Positions 9,929 to 20,190 of a stretch of 64,000 nt of DNA are shown here, piece by piece. The stretch is from Endozoicomonas sp. OPT23 (GTDB lineage Bacteria > Pseudomonadota > Gammaproteobacteria > Pseudomonadales > Endozoicomonadaceae), in the NCBI RefSeq assembly GCF_009653635.1, contig NZ_PPFD01000004.1, positions 62,001 to 126,000 on the forward strand, read 5' to 3'. Below the pieces are notes generated by a model. The model saw only the letters and a list, made by a program, of their open reading frames with translations, was not told the origin of the DNA and ran no database searches. The translations under genes and the position numbers were made by a program. The first letter of the stretch is position 1, and the number at the start of each line of letters is the position of its first letter.

Positions 9929-11188
9929 ATGTCCGACATTCTGACTCCCCTGACACCCTGGCTAAAGACACTGGATTCCAAACAGGAAACCATGTTGCAG
10001 CAAACCATCTCTCTGGCTGAAATCAACTCTGGCAGCTTCAACGCCGCCGGTGTTAACCGTGTTTTGGCTGCGGTTCGTGAACTGGCTAAACCTCTGGGAG
10101 GACAGGAAGAAGTCATTGAACTGAAACCTTTCGAGGTTATCAATGACAGAGGGGAAGCAGAGCTAAACACTCTGGGTAACGCACTCAGAATCAGCAAGCG
10201 CCCCGATGCGCCACTGAAAGTATTTCTGTGCGGACATCTCGATACGGTATTTGCTGAAAATGATGCTTTTCAAACCGTCAGACATCTCGATGACGACACC
10301 ATCAATGGTCCCGGCGTTGCCGACCTTAAAGGTGGCATTGTGGTGATGTTGAATGCACTCAAGGCTCTGGAAGCCAGCCCCTGGGCAGAACAGATCGGTT
10401 GGGAAATTCTGTTCAATCCCGATGAAGAGATTGGCTCACCCGCCTCTGCAAAGCTGATTGCTGAAGCAGCAGAACGGGTGGATGTCGGCATGTTGTATGA
10501 GCCAAGCTTTCCCGATGGTAGCCTGGCAGGTCAACGTAAAGGCAGCGGCAACTTCACCGCCGTTTGCTATGGCAAGGCTGCACATGCAGGTAGAGAACAT
10601 CATCTTGGCCGTAACGCGATTCGTGGTTTGTGTGACTTTGTTTCAAAGATGGACCAGCTGAACGGCAAGCGTGAAGGCATTACCTTTAACCCCGGCTATA
10701 TAAACGGCGGTGGTGCTACCAACATTGTGCCTGACCGCTGCATCAGCCGTTTCAATATTCGCATCGAAAATCCGGAAGACGAACAGTGGTGTCTCGATCA
10801 GCTACAGATGATCGTAAACGACATTAACAGTCGAAGTGGTTTGAAGCTAGAACTCCATGGCAGCTTTGGCCGCAAACCGAAAGTATTGACTCCAGCCAAC
10901 AGAAAGCTGTTCTCTCTGGCGCAGGAATGCGGTTATGCACTGGGCATGGCCATTGATGTGAAACCTACTGGTGGCTGCTGTGATGGCAACAACCTGGCTT
11001 CCGCCGGTATTCCCAATATCGACACACTTGGAGTTCAGGGTGGCAATATCCACAGCGACCGTGAATATATGAAGGTCAGCAGTCTGGTGCCAAGAGCCAA
11101 ACTCAGTGCTGCACTGCTGATGACTCTGGCCAAAAATCAGGCCGAAGGTATCGGTAATGACTGGCTGAAAGAGACTGATGACAGGTAG
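9929..11188 (+). CDS. M20 family metallohydrolase, carboxypeptidase G2-like; candidate succinylglutamate desuccinylase analogue
   Basis: This is a 419-residue zinc-dependent M20 peptidase/deacylase. Metal and catalytic motifs are visible: CGHLDTVF, GPGVADLKGG, NPDEEIGS with the Glu pair, and GREHHLGRNAI in the dimerisation lid. The N-terminus (LAEINSGSFNAAGVNRVLAA) resembles carboxypeptidase G2/glutamate carboxypeptidases, which cleave N-acyl-glutamate bonds. It opens the ast block, 6 bases before the first astA. No AstE-type M14 enzyme is present in the window, so it may perform the last AST step, N-succinylglutamate to succinate and glutamate. That role is inference. A GTG at 9923 is an alternative start. 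Confidence 0.8.
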   Translation: MSDILTPLTPWLKTLDSKQETMLQQTISLAEINSGSFNAAGVNRVLAAVRELAKPLGGQEEVIELKPFEVINDRGEAELNTLGNALRISKRPDAPLKVFLCGHLDTVFAENDAFQTVRHLDDDTINGPGVADLKGGIVVMLNALKALEASPWAEQIGWEILFNPDEEIGSPASAKLIAEAAERVDVGMLYEPSFPDGSLAGQRKGSGNFTAVCYGKAAHAGREHHLGRNAIRGLCDFVSKMDQLNGKREGITFNPGYINGGGATNIVPDRCISRFNIRIENPEDEQWCLDQLQMIVNDINSRSGLKLELHGSFGRKPKVLTPANRKLFSLAQECGYALGMAIDVKPTGGCCDGNNLASAGIPNIDTLGVQGGNIHSDREYMKVSSLVPRAKLSAALLMTLAKNQAEGIGNDWLKETDDR

Positions 11189-11194
11189 TTCGCA

Positions 11195-12211
11195 ATGAAG
11201 ATTGTCAGACCCGTAACCTACAGTGACCTTGCTGCACTGGAAGCTCTGGCTGAAAGTGCCAGCGATTCCATGACAACGCTGCCTGCCAGCCGAGAACACC
11301 TGCAGGAACTGATCAACAATACTCAGATTTCCCTGAGTAAAAGCGTTGATCTGGCCGGTGACGAAAGCTATCACTTTGTACTGGAAGATACCCTGACCAA
11401 AAGCATCCTGGGAATCTCCGGTATTGTTGCCTGTCTGGGAATGACGACACCTTTCTATACTTTTCGCATTGATGAAGAAGTCCATGCCTCTGAAGACCTG
11501 CAAATCGTCAATCGCATGACCGCACTGAAGCTGTGTCAGGACTACACTGGCTACACCAGCCTCTGCACTCTTTTTCTAGCACCAGAACATGACAGTGCTG
11601 AGAACATGCAGCTACTGAGTCGTGCACGACTGCTGTTTATTGCTGAACACAGAGACCGCTTTGCAGAAAGAATTCTGGCAGAAATTCAGGGTGTAGTAGA
11701 CGAAGAGAATCGTTCACCTTTCTGGGAAAGCCTTGGTAATCACTTCCTCTCCATGGAAATGTCCCGAGCCAACTACCTGACCGGCATTCAGGAAAAGAGC
11801 TTTATTGCTGACCTGATGCCCAGATACCCGATTTATACACGACTGCTGCCAAAGAAAGCCCGCGCTGTCATCGGTGAACACCGACCTGATCGCGAACCTG
11901 TGTTAAACCTGCTGGAGCAGGAAGGTTTTAGCTATCAGGGCTATGTCGATATTTTCGATGCCGGCCCGACTCTGGAAGGCGGTATTGATCGGCTGACAAC
12001 CATCAGGGAAAACGCTCTGATACTCGTTACAGCAGGTGAAGATTGTATCAAAGAGAGCTGTCTGGTCTCCAACCAGTCTCTAGAAGACTTCCGCTGTCTC
12101 CTGACATTCTGTAACCCGGAGCAACCTGTGCTTGCTCCGCAACAACTAAACCAACTGCAACTGGCCGACGGTAATTCCGCTCGACTAACTGCCAGCTATC
12201 TGAGGAATTGA
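11195..12211 (+). CDS. astA: Arginine N-succinyltransferase, first paralogue (AstA/AruF-AruG type)
   Basis: This is a 338-residue member of the AstA family with a GNAT-like fold. It begins KIVRPVTYSDLAALEALAES and carries signatures such as RSPFWESLGNHF, FIADLMPRYPIYTRLLP and GYVDIFDAGPTLE. The enzyme transfers succinyl from succinyl-CoA to arginine (and ornithine), the first AST step. A second AstA is encoded at 13239. Pseudomonads likewise have two subunits, AruF and AruG, forming a heteromer, and the same is likely here; which is which was not resolved. It sits 6 bases after the M20 hydrolase and 3 bases before the DUF1338 gene. Confidence 0.92.
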   Translation: MKIVRPVTYSDLAALEALAESASDSMTTLPASREHLQELINNTQISLSKSVDLAGDESYHFVLEDTLTKSILGISGIVACLGMTTPFYTFRIDEEVHASEDLQIVNRMTALKLCQDYTGYTSLCTLFLAPEHDSAENMQLLSRARLLFIAEHRDRFAERILAEIQGVVDEENRSPFWESLGNHFLSMEMSRANYLTGIQEKSFIADLMPRYPIYTRLLPKKARAVIGEHRPDREPVLNLLEQEGFSYQGYVDIFDAGPTLEGGIDRLTTIRENALILVTAGEDCIKESCLVSNQSLEDFRCLLTFCNPEQPVLAPQQLNQLQLADGNSARLTASYLRN

Positions 12212-12214
12212 GCA

Positions 12215-13024
12215 ATGACAAATAATAAAATTAATGTCTTGCTGGAAGCCATGTGGCAAAACTATCTGGAACTGACACCGGATGCCCGCAGTATTCATGA
12301 CCTGTTTGCTGAGCAGAACAATGGTTTAGTGATTAACGACCATATAGCTCTGCGTACTTTCAATCTGAATAAAGTGAATATCGACACAGTCGCCCGACCG
12401 TTTCTTGAAGCCGGTTATATTGAAGCCGGGCACTATGAGTTTCCGAACCGAAAACTGGTCGCCCGTCACTATCAGCATAAAGACGACACTCTGCCGAAAG
12501 TCTTTATCAGTGAGCTGCTGGTAGAAAAGCTATCTACCCAAGCACAGACCATCATTAACAAACTGGTTGATCAGGTCAGTGATGAACAGGTTGCCAAAGA
12601 TGAGTTCTGTTTCTCTGGCCGCAACTGGCAAGTCAGCAAAGCTGAGTACGAGACTCTACTGGCCGAAAGCGAATACGCTGCCTGGGTGTCTGCTTTTGGT
12701 TACCGCCCTAATCATTTCACGGTATCCATCAATCACCTGACATCACATCAGGATATTCAGGATCTGAATCAGACTCTTATAAATAGCGGCTACACTTTGA
12801 ACACCAATGGCGGTGAAGTGAAAGGTTCCCCTGAAGTTCTGCTGGAACAATCATCAACCATGGCCGGAAAAGTTAAGGTTACCTTCGATGATGGTCAGTC
12901 CCTTGATATTCCCAGCTGCTTTTACGAGTTCGCCAAACGTTACCCAATGGCAGATGGCCAGCTGTACCACGGCTTTGTAGCGGCATCTGCCGACAAGATT
13001 TTTGAAAGTACTGATCAACGCTGA
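12215..13024 (+). CDS. DUF1338 family protein (short HglS/YdcJ-like putative Fe(II) oxygenase)
   Basis: This is a 269-residue protein of the DUF1338 family. Residues near INDHIALRTFN supply a conserved His, GYRPNHFTVSINHL a second conserved segment, and CFYEFAKRYPMADGQLYHGF closes the domain. Characterised longer relatives (HglS/YdcJ) are 2-oxoadipate dioxygenase/decarboxylases giving 2-hydroxyglutarate in lysine breakdown. This version is much shorter than the roughly 450-residue HglS. It lies within the ast operon, starting 3 bases after the first astA stop, so a role with a 2-oxo acid from amino acid catabolism is likely. The exact substrate is unknown. Confidence 0.82.
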   Translation: MTNNKINVLLEAMWQNYLELTPDARSIHDLFAEQNNGLVINDHIALRTFNLNKVNIDTVARPFLEAGYIEAGHYEFPNRKLVARHYQHKDDTLPKVFISELLVEKLSTQAQTIINKLVDQVSDEQVAKDEFCFSGRNWQVSKAEYETLLAESEYAAWVSAFGYRPNHFTVSINHLTSHQDIQDLNQTLINSGYTLNTNGGEVKGSPEVLLEQSSTMAGKVKVTFDDGQSLDIPSCFYEFAKRYPMADGQLYHGFVAASADKIFESTDQR

Positions 13025-13130
13025 TTTGTGCTGGACAGAAGTTAAACAAAAATAATAACGACAATGAAGCAGTAAAAACGGTCATCCCGCATTTACTGCA
13101 TGAGAATGATATACAGCTGAACATTCAGCT

Positions 13131-13219
13131 GAGTAGCCGAGCGACAACTTAAACACCATCCTCCACCAGAGGCGGGGAAATGGTGAACTGACTTTTCGAC
13201 TACGCGTGTCTACACAGTT
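13131..13219 (-). repeat. Diverged palindromic intergenic repeat, copy F
   Basis: This contains GAGGCGGGGAAATGG and CGTGTCTACACAGTTA blocks like those of the better copies, with a central stem CACCATCCTCC / GGCGGGGAAATGGTG. It lies between the DUF1338 gene and the second astA. Similarity is weaker than among copies A and B. Confidence 0.45.
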
Positions 13220-13238
13220 AGAGGCCTGACAACACACT

Positions 13239-14291
13239 ATGATGATCATCAGACCGATCAGAGAAGAAGACCATGATGCCTTGTGGCAACTGGCCCACCT
13301 TACCGGGCCAGGTTTTTCTTCTCTGCAACCTGACCGGGAAATGGTTCGTAAAAAACTGGAATGGGCCGTCAGCTCTTTCAACGCCAGCACTCCTTTGGAA
13401 GAAGCTTATTACCTGTTTGTAATGGAAGACTCTGTTACAGGCGACGTTGTAGGGGTCACCGGCATTGAATCAGCCGTTGGACTCAGTGATTCCTGGTATA
13501 ACTACAAGGTCAACACCCACGTTCATGCCTCCCGTGAGCTAGACGTTTACAACAAGATTAATACCCTGACACTCTGCTGTGATTACACCGATCACTCGGA
13601 GCTGTGCACGCTCTTTCTGGCTCCTGATTCTCGAAAAAGTTTCAACGGTCACTTATTGTCTAAATGCCGCTTTATGTTTATGGCTGAACATCCTCAGCGT
13701 TTCCGTGAAAGCATTATTGCCGAGATGCGCGGTTATTCCGAAGAGGGTCAGTCACCTTTCTGGGAAGCTCTTGGACGACACTTCTTTTCTGTCGATTTTG
13801 TTGATGCTGACCAACAGGTAGCCCGTGGCAAGTCTTTCATTGCCGAACTTATGCCGCGGTATCCGATTTACACCAATATGCTGTCTGAAGAAGCTCAGAA
13901 AGTGATTGGTCAGACCCACGAAGATACTGTTCCAGCTCGAAAGCTGCTGGAAGGTGAAGGTTTCCGCTATACCGGCTATATCGATATTTTTGATGGTGGT
14001 CCTTGTCTGGAAACCCGGGTTAATGACATTCGCGCTGTTCGTGAATCCTTTAACTGTCGTGTAGCGATTCAGGAAGATGGCTCTTCCGACAACACGATCA
14101 CTGAAGACAGAAAGTGGCTGGTTGCTTCCGAAGGCGTCAAAGATTTTCGCTGCACTGTCGCCCAGCTTTCTTTTGGAAGCAATGATATCGCTAATATCAG
14201 TCAGGAACTGGCAACGGCACTGAAACTGAAAGAAGGCGACCTGATTCGTATTTCCCCTTTATTCGATCAAGAACGTTCCAACAGGAGTTAA
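13239..14291 (+). CDS. astA: Arginine N-succinyltransferase, second paralogue
   Basis: This is a 350-residue AstA-family protein clearly homologous to the one at 11195. Matching blocks include SPFWEALGRHFFSVDF, FIAELMPRYPIYTNML and GYIDIFDGGPCLE. It also has the GNAT-like N-terminus MIIRPIREEDHDALWQLA. It probably forms the second subunit of the succinyltransferase, as AruG does with AruF. Two consecutive ATG codons (13239, 13242) can serve as start. It is followed after 3 bases by astD. The 214-bp gap before it holds a palindromic repeat, which may split the operon or modulate expression. Confidence 0.92.
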   Translation: MMIIRPIREEDHDALWQLAHLTGPGFSSLQPDREMVRKKLEWAVSSFNASTPLEEAYYLFVMEDSVTGDVVGVTGIESAVGLSDSWYNYKVNTHVHASRELDVYNKINTLTLCCDYTDHSELCTLFLAPDSRKSFNGHLLSKCRFMFMAEHPQRFRESIIAEMRGYSEEGQSPFWEALGRHFFSVDFVDADQQVARGKSFIAELMPRYPIYTNMLSEEAQKVIGQTHEDTVPARKLLEGEGFRYTGYIDIFDGGPCLETRVNDIRAVRESFNCRVAIQEDGSSDNTITEDRKWLVASEGVKDFRCTVAQLSFGSNDIANISQELATALKLKEGDLIRISPLFDQERSNRS

Positions 14292-15758
<1,467 letters not shown>

Positions 15759-15768
15759 TTAAATATAT

Positions 15769-15800
15769 GCCGAGCCATATATTTATATAGCTCGGCTTTT
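15769..15800 (+). terminator. Terminator-like hairpin between astD and astB
   Basis: GCCGAGC and GCTCGGC form a 7-bp stem around a 14-base AT-only loop, followed by TTTT. It lies inside the ast operon, so it may be an internal attenuator or may mark a transcription unit boundary. Confidence 0.6.
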
Positions 15801-15812
15801 GACGGAATATTT

Positions 15813-17153
15813 ATGAGCAAAACTGTAGAAGCAAACTTCGATGGTCTGGTCGGGCCTACTCACAATTATGCCGGACTGTCCGTTGGCAATATCGCTTCCA
15901 CCAATAACCAGTCTGCGCCTTCCAACCCTAAAAAAGCGGCTCTGCAAGGGCTGACCAAAATGAAATCCCTGCACGACATGGGGTTGGTACAGGGTGTTCT
16001 GGCTCCTCAGGAAAGACCTGACGTTCATAGCCTGCGAGCACTGGGCTTCACTGGTTCTGATGCTGATGTACTGAGCAAGGCTGCCGAAGAAGTACCTTTT
16101 GTACTGGCTTCCTGCGCATCTGCTTCCAGCATGTGGACAGCCAATGCAGCGACTGTTTCTCCCAGTGCTGATACTGCAGACAACAAGGTACACTTCACGC
16201 CTGCAAACTTGTGCAGCAAGTTTCATCGCTCTATTGAACATGAAACCACCGGACGAATTCTGAAAGGTGTGTTTGGCAGCGAAGATCATTTCAGCCACCA
16301 TCCAGCTCTGCTCAGTACTGCCCACTTTGGTGATGAAGGTGCCGCCAACCATACTCGTTTCTGTCATCAATACGGTGAACAAGGTGTTGAGTTTTTTGTC
16401 TATGGGCAACATGCCTTTGATTCATCAAAACCAAAACCTGAGAAGTTTCCTGCACGTCAGACTTTTGAAGCCTCGCAGGCCATTGCCCGTCGTCATGGGT
16501 TGAGTGAGAGCAAAACTGTTTTTGCGCAGCAAAACCCTAATGTGATTGATCAGGGCGTCTTTCACAATGATGTTATTGCTGTAGGCAACCGTAACGTACT
16601 CTTTTGCCATGAACAGGCTTTTCTGAATCAGGCTGAGGTTTATACCAACCTTAAACAGGCTTATGGCAAGGATGATTTCTGTATTATTGAAGTGCCGGAA
16701 AGCAAGATTCGGGTTGAAACTGCGGTTAAAAGCTACCTGTTTAACAGCCAGCTTTTGAGCAACCCTGATGGCAGTATGACCATTGTCGTACCTTCTGACT
16801 GCCTGAGTGACCAACAGGTTGAGAAATACCTTGATAAGTTAGTGGCGGCTGATAACCCGATCAACGAAGTGAAAGTTTTTGACCTGCGCCAAAGCATGAA
16901 CAATGGTGGTGGCCCAGCCTGCCTGAGACTGCGTGTTGCCCTGAATCAGGCAGAACTGGCAGCAACCAACAGTAGCTGCCTGATAGATGATCAGCTATTC
17001 ACAACTCTGAATCAGTGGGTTGAAAAGCACTACCGTGATCGCCTGATAGAAGCCGATCTGGCTGACCCGCAACTGTTGATCGAATCCCGAACAGCACTGG
17101 ATGAATTGACTCAAATTCTGAAGCTGGGATCTATTTATCAGTTCCAGATTTAA
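15813..17153 (+). CDS. astB: N-succinylarginine dihydrolase
   Basis: This is a 446-residue amidinotransferase-superfamily hydrolase. It hydrolyses succinylarginine to succinylornithine, two ammonia and CO2, the second AST step. Diagnostic segments are [19 protein letters not shown] at the N-terminus, [18 protein letters not shown] in the middle, and [16 protein letters not shown] near the end with the nucleophile Cys370. The length matches the family. It is the last gene of the ast block; a perfect 11-bp hairpin follows. Confidence 0.95.
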   Translation: MSKTVEANFDGLVGPTHNYAGLSVGNIASTNNQSAPSNPKKAALQGLTKMKSLHDMGLVQGVLAPQERPDVHSLRALGFTGSDADVLSKAAEEVPFVLASCASASSMWTANAATVSPSADTADNKVHFTPANLCSKFHRSIEHETTGRILKGVFGSEDHFSHHPALLSTAHFGDEGAANHTRFCHQYGEQGVEFFVYGQHAFDSSKPKPEKFPARQTFEASQAIARRHGLSESKTVFAQQNPNVIDQGVFHNDVIAVGNRNVLFCHEQAFLNQAEVYTNLKQAYGKDDFCIIEVPESKIRVETAVKSYLFNSQLLSNPDGSMTIVVPSDCLSDQQVEKYLDKLVAADNPINEVKVFDLRQSMNNGGGPACLRLRVALNQAELAATNSSCLIDDQLFTTLNQWVEKHYRDRLIEADLADPQLLIESRTALDELTQILKLGSIYQFQI

Positions 17154-17159
17154 CTTTTA

Positions 17160-17190
17160 ATTGACAGGTACGCGTTGCTTACCTGTCAAT
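17160..17190 (+). terminator. Hairpin after astB
   Basis: ATTGACAGGTA and TACCTGTCAAT form a perfect 11-bp stem with a 9-base loop, starting 7 bases after the astB stop. A T-rich stretch follows about 20 bases later rather than directly, so Rho-independent function is probable but not certain. Confidence 0.55.
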
Positions 17191-17381
17191 CGACTGCTCT
17201 TACTATTATTTTTTCCTTGAACAAAGAAAATCAGACTGCTAATTACCGATCGACAACCTTCAAAGCTATCTCCCCTTTAGCCACTTGCCGTGTCCATACT
17301 TTAAAATCGTTCATGCTTGGAATGAACAAATAGACTCGGTAATACTGAAATGAGCCAATAGAGTATTTATAATGCTGCGCC
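17191..17381. other. Intergenic region upstream of rhlE
   Basis: About 190 bp between the astB hairpin and the palindromic repeat. No ORF with a credible start and no RNA gene was recognised. It contains AT-rich stretches that could serve as the rhlE promoter (for example TATTTATAAT near 17365-17374), but no convincing paired hexamers. Confidence 0.4.
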
Positions 17382-17477
17382 CTTAAGTGTGCAGACACAC
17401 GAAATCGAATATTAGATTGTCATTTCCCTGCCCCAGGCGGGGAAATGACATACGAATTCACATGTCCGAGTACTTAA
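17382..17477 (+). repeat. Palindromic intergenic repeat, copy B
   Basis: This is about 96 bp. It begins CTTAAGTGTGCAGACACACG, has GAATATTAGAT and a central stem TGTCATTTCCCTGCC / GGCGGGGAAATGACA, and ends GTCCGAGTACTTAA. It matches the reverse complement of copy A with few differences. It ends about 60 bases upstream of the rhlE start codon. Confidence 0.88.
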
Positions 17478-17534
17478 TGGCTTAATGTGGGCATTCATAT
17501 AGAAACTCTTAGTCAACCCAAGGAATGTATATCT

Positions 17535-18773
17535 ATGTCATTTGGCTCTTTAGGCTTGTGTGACGAGTTGCTTAAGACCGTTTCAGAGCAAGGTTATACA
17601 ACAGCATCACCCATACAGGCTGAAGCTATTCCTGTGGTGCTTAGTCAGCGTGATGTTATAGCTGTAGCTCAAACTGGCACAGGTAAAACCGCAGGCTTCA
17701 CCCTGCCTATGATTCAGTTATTATCTGATGGCCCTACGCCACAAGCTCAATGTGTGCGCGCGTTAATTATTACGCCCACTCGTGAGCTTGCCGCCCAGGT
17801 TGCCCAAAACGTTGAAAGCTACAGTAGTCGCATGAATATCTGCTCAGCGGCAGTGTTTGGTGGTGTGAGGATTGAACCGCAAATATCCTTGCTACAAGGT
17901 GGTTTGGATGTGCTTATTGCCACACCTGGTCGATTAATTGACCTTTATAATCAGAAAGCCATTAATTTTGATCAGCTTGAAATATTAGTCCTGGACGAAG
18001 CTGACAGAATGCTGGATTTGGGGTTTATCGACGACATACGTCTTATTAATAGCCTGTTGCCCACCAAACGCCAAAACCTGATGTTCTCAGCTACCTTTTC
18101 TAAAGAGATCAAGTCACTTGCTAATGGTCTGTTAAACAATCCACTTTTGATTGAAGTGACAGCTGCGAACAGTACGGTCGATACGGTTAAGCAGAAAATG
18201 CACCCTGTTGATAAACATCGTAAAAGCGAAGTACTGATACACCTGATTAAAAAGAGCAAGTGGCAGCAGGTTTTAGTCTTCAGTCGCACCAAGCATGGAG
18301 CAGACAGTTTGGTAATCCAGCTGGAAAGCGCCGGTATCAGTGCCGCATCAATCCATGCGAATAGAACCCAGTATGCACGAACACATGCTTTGGAGGGTTT
18401 TAAAAATGGGAAAATTACTGCATTAGTCGCCACTGATATTGCTTCTCGAGGCATTGATATCAATCAACTGCCTTGCGTTGTTAACTTTGACCTCCCTTAT
18501 GTCCCGGAAGACTATGTACACCGTATTGGTCGTACCGGCCGTGCTGGCATCTCAGGCTTAGCAATTTCATTATTCAGCGAAGAGGAAACTAAACAGTTAC
18601 GGTCTATTGAGTGTCTTTTGGGACGTAAATTTAAGCGTATGATCGTTCCCGGTTTTGCACCCAGTGAGAAGGCTACAGCACACCCATTGGACGATGATGA
18701 GTTTGGTAATTTTGAGGCTTTTCCACAACCCCGAAATCGAGGCAGGTCTTCGAGCCGTAAAAGTCGGCGGTGA
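17535..18773 (+). CDS. rhlE: DEAD-box ATP-dependent RNA helicase RhlE-type
   Basis: This is a 412-residue superfamily 2 RNA helicase. The Q motif region is MSFGSLGLCDELLKTVSEQG. Walker A is AVAQTGTGKTAGF, motif II is VLDEADRMLDLGF, motif III is SATFS, and motif VI is YVHRIGRTGRAG. The C-terminal tail is Arg/Ser-rich (NRGRSSSRKSRR), typical of RhlE-like proteins acting in ribosome assembly or RNA decay. The ATG at 17535 is chosen because homologues start at MSFxxLGL and AAGGA lies upstream; an earlier in-frame ATG at 17487 would add 16 atypical residues. Confidence 0.9.
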   Translation: MSFGSLGLCDELLKTVSEQGYTTASPIQAEAIPVVLSQRDVIAVAQTGTGKTAGFTLPMIQLLSDGPTPQAQCVRALIITPTRELAAQVAQNVESYSSRMNICSAAVFGGVRIEPQISLLQGGLDVLIATPGRLIDLYNQKAINFDQLEILVLDEADRMLDLGFIDDIRLINSLLPTKRQNLMFSATFSKEIKSLANGLLNNPLLIEVTAANSTVDTVKQKMHPVDKHRKSEVLIHLIKKSKWQQVLVFSRTKHGADSLVIQLESAGISAASIHANRTQYARTHALEGFKNGKITALVATDIASRGIDINQLPCVVNFDLPYVPEDYVHRIGRTGRAGISGLAISLFSEEETKQLRSIECLLGRKFKRMIVPGFAPSEKATAHPLDDDEFGNFEAFPQPRNRGRSSSRKSRR

Positions 18774-18909
18774 TTCACTTTTAAAAATGAGTTGATTTAA
18801 TCTGAATCAGCTCCAACGACGGGTCAGCCCACCAATTCCTTTGATCCATCTATTGCTCTAAACTGCCCGACAATACGATGCTTCACTTCAGTTCAGGATA
18901 TTACCCCCT

Positions 18910-20067
18910 ATGACATCATCTATTTTGGGCCAGATCGAACCGAACGATTTTCTTCAAAAGTACTGGCAAAAAAAACCTCTGGTCATTCGTCAGGCTTTCA
19001 ATGATTTTGAACTGCCTGTTGAAGCAGATGAGCTGGCTGGCCTCGCCCTGGACGAGGAAGTCGAGTCCCGCATCATTATCGAGAAGGGCAAAATTCCCTG
19101 GGAACTGAAGCGCGGCCCATTTACCGAAGAGACCTTTGCTTCACTCCCTCCCAGTCACTGGACTCTTCTGGTTCAGGCCGTCGATCATTGGGTACCTGAC
19201 GTTCACCACATTCTAGAAGGCTTTGATTTTCTACCCTCATGGCGAATGGACGATATTATGATCAGTGTCGCCTCTGACGGTGGTTCTGTCGGCCCGCACT
19301 TTGATCAGTACGACGTGTTTCTAATCCAGGCTGAAGGTAAGCGACACTGGCAGATTGGCCCAGTGTACGACGCCAGTTCTCCAAAGCTGGAAGGCACTGA
19401 ACTGCACATTCTTTCAGAGTTTGAAGTACTGGAAGAACACGTAATGGAGCCAGGTGACATCCTCTACCTTCCCCCAGGTGTTGGTCATAACGGTGTGGCC
19501 GTTGGTGATAACTGTATGACCATTTCCGTTGGTTTCAGAGCGCCCAGCCATCGTGAAATTCTGATGCAGTACACTGATTTTATTGCTGATCAGCTGCCAG
19601 ATAGCATGCGATACGCTGATTCCGATCAGACAATACCGGCCAACAAAGGCGAAATAGACGACAAAGCTCTTGATCGTCTGCAAGCTATTCTGCGTGAGCA
19701 TATTGAAGACAGAAGCAAACTGGCTCAGTGGTTTGGTCATCAGATGACACAGCTGAAGCATGAACAGGAAGTGGATTGCCAATTCGAAAGCTGGGGTACT
19801 CTTCTGGAAGCCTTATCAGGCACAACTCTGGCAGTTAATGAAGGATCACGTCTGGCCTTCAGAAAAGATAACGAGCAGTTTATTTTGTTTGCGGATGGTT
19901 GTGATTATCCATGCCTGGAGTCCGTAACACAGTTTATCGCTATGGATCTTTGCAAGAACAATGTGCTTTATCCCGAAGATTGGGAAAATCAGGCATCAGC
20001 TGAAGTGCAGACATTGATCTTGAGACTGATCAACTCAGGTTCACTGTATATTCAAGAGATGTATTAA
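18910..20067 (+). CDS. roxA: Ribosomal protein L16 (uL16) arginine 3-hydroxylase, JmjC cupin
   Basis: This is a 385-residue 2-oxoglutarate/Fe(II) oxygenase of the YcfD/RoxA group, which hydroxylates an arginine of ribosomal protein L16. The iron-binding HxD is in GPHFDQYDVFLIQ (His130, Asp132). The distal His lies in LPPGVGHNGVAVGDN, and VGPHFDQ is characteristic. The C-terminal part is the dimerisation and winged-helix region expected for bacterial ROX. The N-terminus ILGQIEPNDFLQKYWQKKPL is typical. It appears monocistronic and ends just before repeat copy C. Confidence 0.92.
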   Translation: MTSSILGQIEPNDFLQKYWQKKPLVIRQAFNDFELPVEADELAGLALDEEVESRIIIEKGKIPWELKRGPFTEETFASLPPSHWTLLVQAVDHWVPDVHHILEGFDFLPSWRMDDIMISVASDGGSVGPHFDQYDVFLIQAEGKRHWQIGPVYDASSPKLEGTELHILSEFEVLEEHVMEPGDILYLPPGVGHNGVAVGDNCMTISVGFRAPSHREILMQYTDFIADQLPDSMRYADSDQTIPANKGEIDDKALDRLQAILREHIEDRSKLAQWFGHQMTQLKHEQEVDCQFESWGTLLEALSGTTLAVNEGSRLAFRKDNEQFILFADGCDYPCLESVTQFIAMDLCKNNVLYPEDWENQASAEVQTLILRLINSGSLYIQEMY

Positions 20068-20068
20068 A

Positions 20069-20129
20069 TGTGTAGCCACACGAAATCGAATATTTAGTAA
20101 CTGTATTTATAGGTCTGGGTACTTAATAG
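20069..20129 (+). repeat. Truncated palindromic intergenic repeat, copy C
   Basis: This keeps the two ends of the family (GTGTAGCCACACGAAATCGA and GGGTACTTAATAGC) but lacks the central stem. It starts 2 bases after the roxA stop. Confidence 0.6.
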
Positions 20130-20142
20130 CTACTTAAGTCTC

Positions 20143-20182
20143 ACTCAACAGCCAGTAGAACACTCACTACTGGCTGTTGAGT
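20143..20182. terminator. Strong hairpin between roxA and the orphan cluster
   Basis: Two perfect 16-base arms (ACTCAACAGCCAGTAG and its complement) enclose an 8-base loop. It lies between convergent roxA and the 573-residue orphan gene, so it is a likely bidirectional terminator, although a T-tract is weak. Confidence 0.6.
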
Positions 20183-20190
20183 CATGATGG

